Of a DNA stretch of 64,000 nucleotides, positions 37,814-46,816 are shown in pieces. The stretch comes from Mariniblastus sp. Its GTDB lineage: Bacteria; Planctomycetota; Planctomycetia; Pirellulales; Pirellulaceae. The stretch covers positions 276,072 to 340,071 of the forward strand of contig JAKVBG010000001.1 in the NCBI GenBank assembly GCA_022447605.1, read 5' to 3'. Position numbers and translations under genes: made by a program. Below the pieces are notes generated by a model that was not told the DNA's origin, made no database searches, and was given only the letters and a program-made list of their open reading frames with translations. Position 1 is the stretch's first letter. Each line of letters begins with the position of its first letter.

Positions 37814-39388
37814 TCACTTCCTGTCGAATGACACGACAAGGACCTGGCTGGCGCCGTACTCTTTTTTCATCTGGATAATTCGGTCACGAAAAATTTCGTT
37901 GAGCAACTCTACCTTTCCGTCCTCAATCGCATCCAGTTCGATTTTCACCTTGCGCGTCTCGAGTTGGTTTTCGAAGATGATCGCCAACCCGGCATGACCC
38001 ACGGTATTGAGGCGCTCGCTTTCATCAAACTCGGCAAACTGGAGATAAATGGGGTAGGCCCTCTCCCAGTCGTCGCTCTGGATGTGGATTTCACCGATCC
38101 TCTCCAGCGCCCAGTCGCGATACAACTTTGTGGTGTTGACCTGACCTTCGGGAGCTGTTTCCAAGGGAAAATAGTCCAATACCGACTGGAAATTCTCAAT
38201 GCTCGGGCGGGCATGCGCAAAACGATATTGATCCTTGACCGTATTTCGCCTGGGTATCTCGGGCATGTTGTCGATCGCCACCTGCAGGGGGTCTCTGGTG
38301 ACGTCCTGGTTGGCTAGCCAACTGCCTGCGAATCCGCCGATGATCATCAGTACCAGGAATGTAACCATCGTGATCGGACGGGTCCACCAACTGGAACTAT
38401 GTCCTTTCATCACAGCTTGCAACTGCCGTGTCACTGCCAACTTTGATTCGGCCAACGTGGGTCCGGCCACGCCGGTTTCACTAATGGCCAACTGCTCGAT
38501 CAGTCGATCCCAACCTTCATCCAGATCAATCTTTACCTTGCGCAACTCTTTCAGAAGGACGGCACCCGAAGCGGGTCGGTCATCCGGGTTCTTGGACATC
38601 ATGCCATTGACCACATGGACCAATTCCGGCGGGATGTCAGGCCGGATATCCTGCAGAGGTTGCGGTTGGTTCTTGATATGTTTCAGAGCAATCGCCAACG
38701 CGTTGTCGCCATCATAGGGTGGCTCGCCGGCCAGCATATGGTAAGCGGTCACCCCCAGCGAATAGATATCACTTCGCGGGTCAACCTGCTTGCCTTCGAC
38801 CTGTTCGGGGCTCATGTACATCGGCGTGCCCATCGTCATCCCGATCTGAGTCAGGCCTTGCTGAATCGAATCATCGTTGATCCGGGCCAGCCCGAAGTCG
38901 GCCACCTTCACTTCTCCCTTGGTGGAGAGCATGATGTTTTCCGGCTTGATGTCTCGATGAATGACATTCATCTCACCCGCTTTCTGCAAGGCCATCGCGA
39001 CTTGCCGGATGACATTGACGGCCATCACTGATTCGACCGCCCCATACCGACCCAGGTATTGCCTCAGGTTCCGGCCGGCTACATATTCCTGGGCAATGAA
39101 ATGATAGCCATCGACCTCACCCACTTCATAAATCTGGACAATGTTGGCCTGCACCAGCGCAGCTGCCGACTGGGCTTCCCGACGAAACCGTTCGATGTAG
39201 GACGGGTCACCGGCGAGGTTAGCATGCAACACCTTGAGCGCCACGTTTCGCCTGAGCGAGACCTGTTCGGCCAGGTAGACCTCGGCCATGCCACCCCGAC
39301 CCAACCGACGGATCACGCGGTAGTCGCCAATCGTCTTACCGGTCAAGTCCTGGGCTTGAAGTTCAGGTTGGTTCTGCTCGGAGTTCAT
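37814..39388 (-). CDS. Membrane-anchored Ser/Thr protein kinase
   Basis: A 524-residue Hanks-type kinase. The glycine loop is LGRGGMAEVYLAE (residues 29-41), then VALKVL, HRDIKPENIML (about 140), DFGLARI and GTPMYMSPEQVEG. All catalytic motifs are intact. A single membrane segment lies near 331-354 (ITMVTFLVLMIIGGFAGSWL), followed by an external helical domain of about 170 residues, perhaps TPR-like. I started at the ATG at 39388 because the upstream frame opens only with TTG. It converges on the M50 gene and is divergent from the Tat protein gene. A 14-bp direct repeat lies just upstream. Confidence 0.93.
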   Translation of the reverse strand: MNSEQNQPELQAQDLTGKTIGDYRVIRRLGRGGMAEVYLAEQVSLRRNVALKVLHANLAGDPSYIERFRREAQSAAALVQANIVQIYEVGEVDGYHFIAQEYVAGRNLRQYLGRYGAVESVMAVNVIRQVAMALQKAGEMNVIHRDIKPENIMLSTKGEVKVADFGLARINDDSIQQGLTQIGMTMGTPMYMSPEQVEGKQVDPRSDIYSLGVTAYHMLAGEPPYDGDNALAIALKHIKNQPQPLQDIRPDIPPELVHVVNGMMSKNPDDRPASGAVLLKELRKVKIDLDEGWDRLIEQLAISETGVAGPTLAESKLAVTRQLQAVMKGHSSSWWTRPITMVTFLVLMIIGGFAGSWLANQDVTRDPLQVAIDNMPEIPRRNTVKDQYRFAHARPSIENFQSVLDYFPLETAPEGQVNTTKLYRDWALERIGEIHIQSDDWERAYPIYLQFAEFDESERLNTVGHAGLAIIFENQLETRKVKIELDAIEDGKVELLNEIFRDRIIQMKKEYGASQVLVVSFDRK

Positions 39389-39404
39389 GACAGACAATTT
39401 CAGG

Positions 39405-39438
39405 CCGGGTCGATTCCATGATTTCCGGGTCGATTCCA
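39405..39438. promoter_or_regulatory. Pair of 14-bp direct repeats between divergent genes
   Basis: CCGGGTCGATTCCA occurs at 39405-39418 and again at 39425-39438, a 20-base period (two helical turns). It lies 17-50 bp upstream of the kinase start, in the spacer shared with the Tat-protein gene. An operator role is an inference; it could also be a simple slippage duplication. Confidence 0.35.
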
Positions 39439-39614
39439 ATCGAACGACTCGGTTTCATGAGACAGTATGAATCCAATTCCGTTTTTTGACAATGTTTTGC
39501 CGTTAATTGGGGCGAGTCCATTCTCCATTCATCTCTCAGACATCAATTCTGCTAGGATATCCGTGTCGTTCTGTGATTCACTCGCCTGGTTTTTTTGGGG
39601 ATCCCTTCCTGATC

Positions 39615-40550
39615 ATGTCACCACAAGCCTCAAAAGCATTGTCTCGAAGACGCTTCCTGCAAACCACTGCCATCACATCAGGTGCCCTGGGAAGTTTTAC
39701 GTTGCTCCCCGGACTGGGGTTCAAATCGGCCGCCGCGTCTGCCGTTGATTCAAACTCACTACCGGATAATCGGGGGCGAATCTACAAATCCGTTAAATGG
39801 GGAATGATCCAGGACGGTCAAACGGTGCTGGAAAAATTCCAGCTGAACAAGGATCTTGGATTTGACGGGATGGAACTCGTCAGCCCGTCCAACCTGGACC
39901 TCGACGAGGTAATGGCCGCTTCGCGCGAAACCGGCATGCCGGTTCACGGCCTGGTCAACCAGAAACACTGGCAGGTACGCCTTTCGTCCCCGGATCCATC
40001 CCAACGGGAGCAGGGAAAGAAAATCCTCGATCAATGCCTGCACGATGCCCATTCGCTGGGTGGTGATTCGGTGTTACTGGTTCCCGGCCGTGTCAAGGGA
40101 GCGGAGGAGAGCCATGACCATGTCTGGCAGCGATCCATTGTCGAGATCCGCAAGAGTCTGCCACTGGCCAGTCGACTGGGTGTTCGCATCCTGATTGAAA
40201 ATGTCTGGAATCGTTTCTGTGAAACCCCCGAGCAGTTTCGCGACTACCTGGATGAAATCAACAGCCCCTGGGTGGGTGCCTATTTTGATATCGGCAATGT
40301 GCGAAAATTCAGTCCACCCGAGAACTGGATCCGAGTATTGGGGAACCGGATCGTGAAACTCGACGTCAAGGACTGGGGAAAACAGGGCGGGTTTTGCAAG
40401 ATTGGCGACGGTGATGTCGACTGGAATCAGGTTCGGGAAGCGTTGGCAGAAATCGAGTTCACCGGCTGGTCAACGGCCGAGGTTTCAGGAGGCAACCGGG
40501 AGAGACTGGCCGAGATCGCCGAACGGATGAACCGCTGCCTGGCCCTATAA
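39615..40550 (+). CDS. Tat-exported sugar phosphate isomerase/epimerase-like protein
   Basis: A 311-residue TIM-barrel protein of the xylose isomerase-like AP-endonuclease 2 superfamily. The N-terminus holds a twin-arginine signal (SRRRFLQ) with hydrophobic stretch. Metal-binding elements are GFDGMELVSP, LIENVWNRF, GAYFDIGNVRKF, IVKLDVKDW and WSTAEVSGG. The mature enzyme should be folded before export and act in the periplasm on a sugar or sugar acid. Planctomycetes encode many copies. I start at the ATG at 39615, just before the twin-Arg motif. Confidence 0.88.
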   Translation: MSPQASKALSRRRFLQTTAITSGALGSFTLLPGLGFKSAAASAVDSNSLPDNRGRIYKSVKWGMIQDGQTVLEKFQLNKDLGFDGMELVSPSNLDLDEVMAASRETGMPVHGLVNQKHWQVRLSSPDPSQREQGKKILDQCLHDAHSLGGDSVLLVPGRVKGAEESHDHVWQRSIVEIRKSLPLASRLGVRILIENVWNRFCETPEQFRDYLDEINSPWVGAYFDIGNVRKFSPPENWIRVLGNRIVKLDVKDWGKQGGFCKIGDGDVDWNQVREALAEIEFTGWSTAEVSGGNRERLAEIAERMNRCLAL

Positions 40551-40595
40551 CAGCGACTTGCCTGTGAAATTGCCGACCCTCTCTTACCGGGAAGG

Positions 40596-41333
40596 TCAGA
40601 GGCCAGGCCGCGACAGAACCAGTTCGGAGAAACTGCGGATCGATTCAAACACATCGGTGTGGACCGGTTCGTTGCCCGGGCGCAGACTGAGACAGGTCTG
40701 CATGCCAGCCGCCTTGGCCGCTTCCAATTCGGCTGTCACATCGCTGACAAACAGGACGCTGCCGGGGGAAACGTGGGCATCCGAGGCGATCTCCTGATAG
40801 CTGGACGCTTCCCGCTTTCCGCCGACCTGCGTGTCGTAATGCCCACAGATCAACGGCAACAGGTCCCCTTCCCGGGTATTTCCGAAAAAGAGAAGCTGCG
40901 CCCCGACGCTACCCGAGGAATAGATGCGGATCTCGATCCCGTTCTCATGCCATTGTCGCATCGCGGGCGCCACATCATCAAACAGGTGAGAGACGATCTC
41001 TCCCGATTCGAACCCGTCTTTCCAGACCAATCCCTGGATCTTCTTCAAGCCGGTTGCCTTGACGTCAGCGTCCATCAGATCAATCACGGCGCGGTGCACG
41101 GCTTCCTGCTGCTGGGCCGGTTCCCCGACCAACCATCGCTCAACGGACGGCTGGCCAAGATCGGATGAAAGTAACGGCAGACATTCCTGAAACGCCGGCT
41201 CCGACCAGTTCTTGGCCAGGAACGAATCGACGTGCTCCCGCACATAAGGGAACATCACATCGTAGACAAAACTGATCGACGATGTCGTACCCTCGATGTC
41301 GAGCAGGACCGAGTCACATTGAAAGGAGGCCAC
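40596..41333 (-). CDS. mtnC: Enolase-phosphatase E1 (methionine salvage)
   Basis: A 245-residue HAD-family enzyme. It enolises and then dephosphorylates 2,3-diketo-5-methylthiopentyl-1-phosphate to acireductone. The N-terminal motif is LLDIEGTTSSISFVYDVMFPY (nucleophile Asp in DIEGTT, with the family's Glu in place of the second Asp). Further motifs are IYSSGSVGAQLLFFGNTREGDLLP, the Lys in GGKREASSY, and VLFVSDVTAELEAAKAAGM. Starts at GTG 41333. It is the last gene of the leftward miaE-mtnB-mtnD-mtnC cluster, 58 bp after mtnD. Confidence 0.95.
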   Translation of the reverse strand: MASFQCDSVLLDIEGTTSSISFVYDVMFPYVREHVDSFLAKNWSEPAFQECLPLLSSDLGQPSVERWLVGEPAQQQEAVHRAVIDLMDADVKATGLKKIQGLVWKDGFESGEIVSHLFDDVAPAMRQWHENGIEIRIYSSGSVGAQLLFFGNTREGDLLPLICGHYDTQVGGKREASSYQEIASDAHVSPGSVLFVSDVTAELEAAKAAGMQTCLSLRPGNEPVHTDVFESIRSFSELVLSRPGL

Positions 41334-41391
41334 GATGGAATGCAGTCCCGTCGGCTAGAGTTTTAAGATTCTAAAGTTAAAGTTCTAGATT

Positions 41392-41979
41392 CTAAAGTTC
41401 TACGATCGGGTCAAACTGACCATCCTGATCCGACTTCAGGTACCCGGGGCCCATACACAATGGCTGAAATTTTTCGTGCTCAGCCTCTTCCTTGTAATGC
41501 GGGGCCCAACCCGACATATCCTCAAACAGGCGAATGCACCGAATCGTGCGATCACCGCACAGGTTGAACCAGTGCCGGGTCCCGTTGGGCACACTGATCA
41601 GATCGCCCGACTCGACTGTCACACTGAAGACCGGGGCCGTTTCCGGGTTGATGTGAAACAGACCGGAACCCTTGACCGTGAAGCGGACTTCATCCTCGGT
41701 ATGAAAATGTTCCTTGTCGAATTTGGCGAGCATATCATCCAAACCAGGCGTGTCGGGAGTCACGTTAATCACGTCGGCCGTGACGAATCCCCCCGCTTCC
41801 TTGAGGCGCTCAATTTCGGGCGCGTACGCTTCCAGGATCTCTTCGTTGCTCGCATCGGGGCCAACCCGCCCCTCCACGTCCCACTTCTCGTAGGCGATTC
41901 CAAACGGCTTCAGGAAATCAGCGATCTCCTGGGGGTCATTAATTCTCTGGTCGGTATCGGGAACATGCACGCTGGCCAC
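41392..41979 (-). CDS. mtnD: Acireductone dioxygenase
   Basis: A 195-residue cupin. With iron it converts acireductone to the 2-keto acid of methionine plus formate. Metal ligands are in EHFHTEDEVRF (HxH with Glu) and the later His in NGTRHWFNLCG. The partner residues for catalysis are in place (WDVEG, LFEDMSGW). The GTG start at 41979 has GGAG 6 bases before it. A 13-bp direct repeat lies at and just after its stop codon (41366-41399). Middle of the methionine salvage cluster. Confidence 0.95.
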   Translation of the reverse strand: MASVHVPDTDQRINDPQEIADFLKPFGIAYEKWDVEGRVGPDASNEEILEAYAPEIERLKEAGGFVTADVINVTPDTPGLDDMLAKFDKEHFHTEDEVRFTVKGSGLFHINPETAPVFSVTVESGDLISVPNGTRHWFNLCGDRTIRCIRLFEDMSGWAPHYKEEAEHEKFQPLCMGPGYLKSDQDGQFDPIVEL

Positions 41980-42058
41980 GACATCACTCCATACGGGTAG
42001 AACGGGTTACGGCGATATTGCCCGACTATTGTATCGAAAACGGGCGGTGAGATCAGGA

Positions 42059-42748
42059 CTATTTTGCAGGCAAGTTCAATTTTCTGCCAACACACTCAAA
42101 CAGGAATTCAAAAATCTCGACATGACGCCGGGCCGCAAAGAGATCATGTCCCCAGGTGTAGAGACCATGATTGCGAATCAGGAAGCCATGTTGCAAAGGC
42201 TCTTTTTCCCGAGCCAACGCTTCCTCCACCTGCACGGCCAGGGAAGGGATGTCCTGGGTGTTGTCGAACACGGGAACCCACTGTCGATGCTGGTGCGTCT
42301 TCACACCCTCCAACCCCTTCAACATTTCGTAACCCTGGATCTCGAATCCACGGTCTGCAAAGAAATAATCAGACAACAAGGTCCCCCAAACACTGTGGGT
42401 ATGGAGGATGCACCCGGTACCAGGAGTCTGAGCCAGTACCACATGCAACATCGTCTCAGCAGAGGAGCGGGGCTGGTTTTCAAACAGCGGTTTTCCATCG
42501 GGGCCAATCCGGACGAAATCGTTGCGTGTCAAACGACCTTTATCCATGCCACTGGCCGTCACGATCAGCTCGACCGGATCATTCTCGAGCACCACGCTGT
42601 AATTACTGCTGGTCCCAACTGACCAACCGCGGCCATGAAACAAGCGCCCACATTCCCGCAGCCCATCCAGATGGTGTTCCTGGCCAGCCAGGGGATGCCC
42701 CAAGGGAAGGGGAGAATCACCCGTCTTATCAAAATCCGATTCCATCAT
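42059..42748 (-). CDS. mtnB: Methylthioribulose-1-phosphate dehydratase
   Basis: A 229-residue class II aldolase/adducin-family enzyme that dehydrates methylthioribulose-1-phosphate. The zinc site is formed by CILHTHSVWGTLLS (HxH) and the later His in RNHGLYTWGHDL. The SSNYSVVLE and TASGMDKGRL segments match the phosphate-binding region of MtnB. I chose the ATG at 42748 (42745 is also ATG). An extension to 42832 has no family residues. 91 bp after miaE. Confidence 0.93.
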   Translation of the reverse strand: MMESDFDKTGDSPLPLGHPLAGQEHHLDGLRECGRLFHGRGWSVGTSSNYSVVLENDPVELIVTASGMDKGRLTRNDFVRIGPDGKPLFENQPRSSAETMLHVVLAQTPGTGCILHTHSVWGTLLSDYFFADRGFEIQGYEMLKGLEGVKTHQHRQWVPVFDNTQDIPSLAVQVEEALAREKEPLQHGFLIRNHGLYTWGHDLFAARRHVEIFEFLFECVGRKLNLPAK

Positions 42749-42839
42749 GTCTCGTTCTTTACAGGATAAAAATATGGGACGACCCACCGTGACGCAGCCA
42801 CAGGACTGACGCTGTCGGGAAACCTGGGCCACCGGAAAT

Positions 42840-43415
42840 TCAGCTATGCATGCGGGGGAGAGGGTCCCCCCGGTTAATGATCTCTGTTTCCAATGCCGAC
42901 AACTCTTCCAGGCGAATCCGCACTACCTCCTCGCTGCCAAAAAACTTGGCCATTCGAACATAGGTCGTGTGGTGCCGTGCTTCCGATTCAAACAGGCTGT
43001 CGTAAAACTGAGCCAATTCCGGGTCCTTGACGTGCCTGCGGAGCAGGTCAAAACGCTCGCACGATCGAGCCTCGATCAAACTGGCCACCAACAGCCGGTC
43101 GATGGCACGTTCCGGCTCCGATTTGCGAACCAGGTCATTCAATTGTCGTCCATAATTGCTGGGCACCTGCCGACAAAATGGAATTCCACGCTTTTTGAGC
43201 AGGTCCAACACCATTTCAAAATGTTCCAACTCTTCCCGGACAATTTCTGCCATTTCCCGGCAGAGTTCTTCATTGTCGATGTAGGCAAAAATCAGGTTCA
43301 TGGCACAGCCGGCTGCCTTCTTTTCGCAGTGCGCATGATCAATCAGGATCTCTTCCAGGTTCTCATCCATCATCGACAGCCAGCGTCGTGATGATTCCGA
43401 TTGCAGGTTCAACAT
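42840..43415 (-). CDS. miaE: tRNA-(ms2io6A37)-hydroxylase
   Basis: A 191-residue diiron hydroxylase that converts ms2i6A37 to ms2io6A37 in tRNA. Ligand motifs are ILIDHAHCEKKAAGCAMNLIF, REELEHFEMV (ExxH), SLIEARSCERF and ESEARHHTTYV (ExxH). Start ATG 43415; the length is typical. It heads the same-strand cluster with mtnB, mtnD and mtnC, though a functional link is only inferred from position. Confidence 0.93.
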   Translation of the reverse strand: MLNLQSESSRRWLSMMDENLEEILIDHAHCEKKAAGCAMNLIFAYIDNEELCREMAEIVREELEHFEMVLDLLKKRGIPFCRQVPSNYGRQLNDLVRKSEPERAIDRLLVASLIEARSCERFDLLRRHVKDPELAQFYDSLFESEARHHTTYVRMAKFFGSEEVVRIRLEELSALETEIINRGDPLPRMHS

Positions 43416-43753
43416 GGGGGCAGCGCCGTAATGGAAGCTGTGTGGGAGTTCGTCCGGTCAACGTCACTCTCCCGGCAGCGACTGCGGGCACGCCTGGCCG
43501 GGAGACCTGAGTTATACGGACGAATGACCATGATTGCCAGCAGCAAACTCGCAGTCGGTCGAGCAAAACCTTGATATTCCCGAGCCCGAACAACACGCAA
43601 TCAGCGCGATCTGGAAAATGCCTTTTCGCCAAGGGTATTCGATCCAAACTCCGAATCGCGACCAGCCCTGACGATCAAGGGATTCGCGACTTGATTTTGC
43701 CCCGTCGGCGACGGAGAATTCAGGTTCACTGCAACCAACATCTGGAACTGAAC
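43416..43753. other. Divergent spacer, no gene seen
   Basis: 338 bp between miaE (leftward) and the sulfatase gene (rightward). An in-frame extension of the sulfatase begins here at 43571, but it lacks a signal-like composition, so I treat the region as non-coding. No clear promoter or hairpin. Confidence 0.5.
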
Positions 43754-45229
43754 ATGGATACCCGCTTCGCCCGTCTCTCCCTCTGGCTGACCGTCCTTTA
43801 CCTCTCCCTGTGGGCCGTTCCCAAACTGACTGCGCAGGAAACTTCGACAACAGCACCCCGTCCCAACGTGATCATCATATTCATGGATGACATGGGCTGG
43901 GGTGATGTCGGCTTCAATGGTGCGACCGGCCCCCGCACACCACGCCTCGATCAGATGGCCCGCGACGGCCGCCGGTTCAATGACTTTTATGTTGGCTGCA
44001 GCGTCTGCACCGGTTCGCGGACGGCGCTGATGACGGGCTGTCATTTTCGCCGATTGAGCATGAAACCGGTCCTGTTTCCGGACTCCGATCAGGGGCTTCA
44101 TCCCGAAGAGGTAACGATCGCCGACCTGTTGCAGGGGGCAGGTTACCGGACCGCCTGCATTGGCAAGTGGCACCTCGGCCACCTGCCTCCCTGTCTACCG
44201 ACCTACCAGGGATTTGACAGCTATTTTGGTATCCCCTACAGCAATGACATGTGGATCGACCCGGCCAACCCCCTGGCCCCGGACGTCGTCCTGCGGGAAG
44301 GTTTGACGCTGGAAGAAGTCAAAGCGGGACACAAGAAGAGGAATTGGGTACCCCTCATGCGGGATGAACAGGTCATCGAGTACCCGGTCGATCAAACGAT
44401 GATCACCCGACGATACACCGAGGAAGCAATCCGGTTTATCGAAGCGGGCAAAGATGACCAACAGCCTTTCTTCCTCTATTTGCCCCATACGATGGTGCAC
44501 CTCCCCCTGGCGGCCTCCCCCGAGTTTGCCGGCCGCACCGACAAATTGATCTGGGACTGCATTGAGGAGGTCGATTGGTCGGTCGGCAAAATCCTCGATT
44601 GCCTGGACCAAAACCAACTATCGGAAAATACGTTGGTGATCTTTACCAGTGATAACGGCGCCGCCGTCGGTTCCTCGCTTCCGTTGCGGGGCAGGAAATT
44701 CACCGTTTACGATGGTGGGGTCAAGGAACCAACGCTGATGCAGTGGAAAGGGAAAATCCCGGCCGACACGGTCTGTCGTGAGGTCTGTGGCACGATCGAC
44801 CTGCTGCCAACACTGGCCCAATGGGCAGGAGCCCCTTTGCCCCCGCGAAAAATCGATGGTCGCAACATTGCACCCTTGATCCTGGGAAAACCGGGAGCCA
44901 AGACTCCCCACGAGACGTTTTGCATCGCCCATTCCGGGGGAACCGTGCGGAGCGGCAAATGGAAATTCTATCCCTGGCAGGAAAAAGCGAAGGGACGGGG
45001 ATCCGCGGGCGAACTGGGTCGTGAACCGTCTCCTCTGCCCGTCCAACTGTACGACACGTCGGCGGACATCGCCGAAAAAAACAACCTGGCGGGCGAGTAC
45101 CCGAAGGTCGTCCAAAGATTGCAAGCTGCCTACGAGGCACATTTGAAGGAAGTCGAGAGTGAAGCCCGGCAAACGGCTCTGCTAAAACGTCCCACCGGTG
45201 TACCCACACCTAAGCGCCCCGGCAAATAA
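43754..45229 (+). CDS. Secreted sulfatase (arylsulfatase family)
   Basis: A 491-residue exported sulfatase with a signal peptide (LWLTVLYLSLWAVPKLTAQE). Metal-binding DD is in NVIIIFMDDMGWGDVG. The formylglycine site reads CTGSRTALMTG with Cys85, so Gly replaces the usual Pro of CxPSR. Other family motifs are CIGKWHLGH, FFLYLPHTMVHLPL, and VIFTSDNGAAVG (metal DN). The likely substrate is a sulfated polysaccharide, typical of marine Planctomycetes, but this is inference. Converges on the flavoprotein gene. Confidence 0.92.
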   Translation: MDTRFARLSLWLTVLYLSLWAVPKLTAQETSTTAPRPNVIIIFMDDMGWGDVGFNGATGPRTPRLDQMARDGRRFNDFYVGCSVCTGSRTALMTGCHFRRLSMKPVLFPDSDQGLHPEEVTIADLLQGAGYRTACIGKWHLGHLPPCLPTYQGFDSYFGIPYSNDMWIDPANPLAPDVVLREGLTLEEVKAGHKKRNWVPLMRDEQVIEYPVDQTMITRRYTEEAIRFIEAGKDDQQPFFLYLPHTMVHLPLAASPEFAGRTDKLIWDCIEEVDWSVGKILDCLDQNQLSENTLVIFTSDNGAAVGSSLPLRGRKFTVYDGGVKEPTLMQWKGKIPADTVCREVCGTIDLLPTLAQWAGAPLPPRKIDGRNIAPLILGKPGAKTPHETFCIAHSGGTVRSGKWKFYPWQEKAKGRGSAGELGREPSPLPVQLYDTSADIAEKNNLAGEYPKVVQRLQAAYEAHLKEVESEARQTALLKRPTGVPTPKRPGK

Positions 45230-45261
45230 GACGGCCGGTTGCAACCCGACCGGTGGCGGAT

Positions 45262-46524
45262 TTAGCTGTTTGACGCCTCGGGGATCGGTTCACCCGCGCG
45301 TACTTTTTCCAGCCAGGGGTCCATGTCGTCAAAAATCTTGCCGGCATTTCCTTCAAACACCCGTCCAACCAGCAGGTTGGTCAGATTCATGACGTGTTGG
45401 GGATGCGCTTTCATGAATTGGCCAAAACTGAATTCTTTCGTGTAGAAGGCCCGCACCAGTCGCCGAATCAGTTCCACACCCTTCTCGTAGTCGCGCGTCC
45501 AGCAGCCGAGCTGTTTTTCGGAAACATCGTTCCGGTGCAACCCATCGGTCACGGCATCGGCCGCCATCACGGCCGATTTCAAGGCCAGGTAGACCCCCGA
45601 CGAATAGATTGGGTCAATGAAACCGCCCGCATCACCTACCAGCACCCAACCATCTCCCGCTTGTTGAGTCGTTCGGTAAGAGAACTCTTTCGCAACGTTC
45701 AAGCGGCCTACCTGGTTGGCGTCGAGCAATCGCCGCTTGACACCAGCGCAGTTATTGACCTGTTCCTCAAAGGTCTGTTGCGGCGAATTGCCCCGCTTCA
45801 GGACAAAATCATTATCGCCCACCAGGCCGACGCTGACCGTTCCATCTCCCAGGGGGATATACCAGAACCACGCATCCTTGGATGAGGTGTGCAGAATACA
45901 GGTGACCTCCGGTTTCCCGCCACCGGCCCGCTGTGCCCCTTCAAAGTAACCCCAGATCGCCGCCTTCTTCAGGTCGGGATAATATTCTTTGAGCCCGAGT
46001 CGCGAGGCAAGCAGTGCCTGTTGCCCCGAGGCATCAATAATGACGCGGGCACTGATTTCCTGCTCTTTCCCGTCGGCCGTTTTGAGGGTCACTCGATGGG
46101 GTGACTTGTTTCGAATATCAATGTCCAGCACGCGCGTCTCGTCTGAACAGGTGGCCCCCCGGTTGTAGGCAGTCTCGTAGAGCAGTTGGTCAAACTTGTC
46201 ACGTTTGACATGCCAGGATTCACTGCAGTCGCGATCGTCCATCTCGCGAAAAATGAAGGGGGCCGTCTCTTTGCCACTGCTGTTGACGAACTGGACACCG
46301 TTCTTTCGCGTGAACCCGGTCTTGTCGAGCTCGTGAAGGATCCCCAGTCGTTCAAAAATCCAATACGTCTCAGGCATCAATGATTCGCCCACATGGAATC
46401 GGGGCATCTTGTCCCGCTCCACCAGCAATGTTGAAAAGCCATGCTCGGCGACCAGGGCAGCAGCCGTCCCCCCACCGGGACCTGCCCCAATCACGACGCA
46501 ATCATAACTACGATTTGCAATCAT
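45262..46524 (-). CDS. FAD-dependent oxidoreductase, flavin-halogenase-like
   Basis: A 420-residue flavoprotein. The N-terminal GxGxxG motif is VVIGAGPGGGTAAALVA. HVGESLMP follows, then FTRKNGVQF with Lys74 where halogenases carry their catalytic Lys. WFWYIP (219-224) matches the WxWxIP motif, and GDAGGFIDPIYSSGVYLAL carries the FxxPxxSxG element. These points favour a tryptophan-halogenase-family enzyme. Many members of this superfamily are plain reductases or hydroxylases, so halogenation is not certain. No flavin reductase gene lies nearby. Confidence 0.82.
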   Translation of the reverse strand: MIANRSYDCVVIGAGPGGGTAAALVAEHGFSTLLVERDKMPRFHVGESLMPETYWIFERLGILHELDKTGFTRKNGVQFVNSSGKETAPFIFREMDDRDCSESWHVKRDKFDQLLYETAYNRGATCSDETRVLDIDIRNKSPHRVTLKTADGKEQEISARVIIDASGQQALLASRLGLKEYYPDLKKAAIWGYFEGAQRAGGGKPEVTCILHTSSKDAWFWYIPLGDGTVSVGLVGDNDFVLKRGNSPQQTFEEQVNNCAGVKRRLLDANQVGRLNVAKEFSYRTTQQAGDGWVLVGDAGGFIDPIYSSGVYLALKSAVMAADAVTDGLHRNDVSEKQLGCWTRDYEKGVELIRRLVRAFYTKEFSFGQFMKAHPQHVMNLTNLLVGRVFEGNAGKIFDDMDPWLEKVRAGEPIPEASNS

Positions 46525-46816
46525 CTCTGAATCTCATGTAAGTGTTGATGAGCGGCCCCTGGCCACCTGCGGCCCTGTCTGTAATACGGCAAAAAAGCAG
46601 GGCTGTATTCATCATTTACCGAAAATAGCAGGTGGTTCGTAACGATTTCAGTCCGAATCCGTCGATCGCCGGAGATTTTCGAAGAATATCGTTTGGCGGC
46701 CGTTTGTTTCGACTGGAAAATCAAACGTTTATGTCAGAAAATTCCTGATTCAACGTGAATAATGTTAAGAGAACCAATTGATTTCCGCCCGCCCGGCAGG
46801 ACCCGAGATATCTGAA

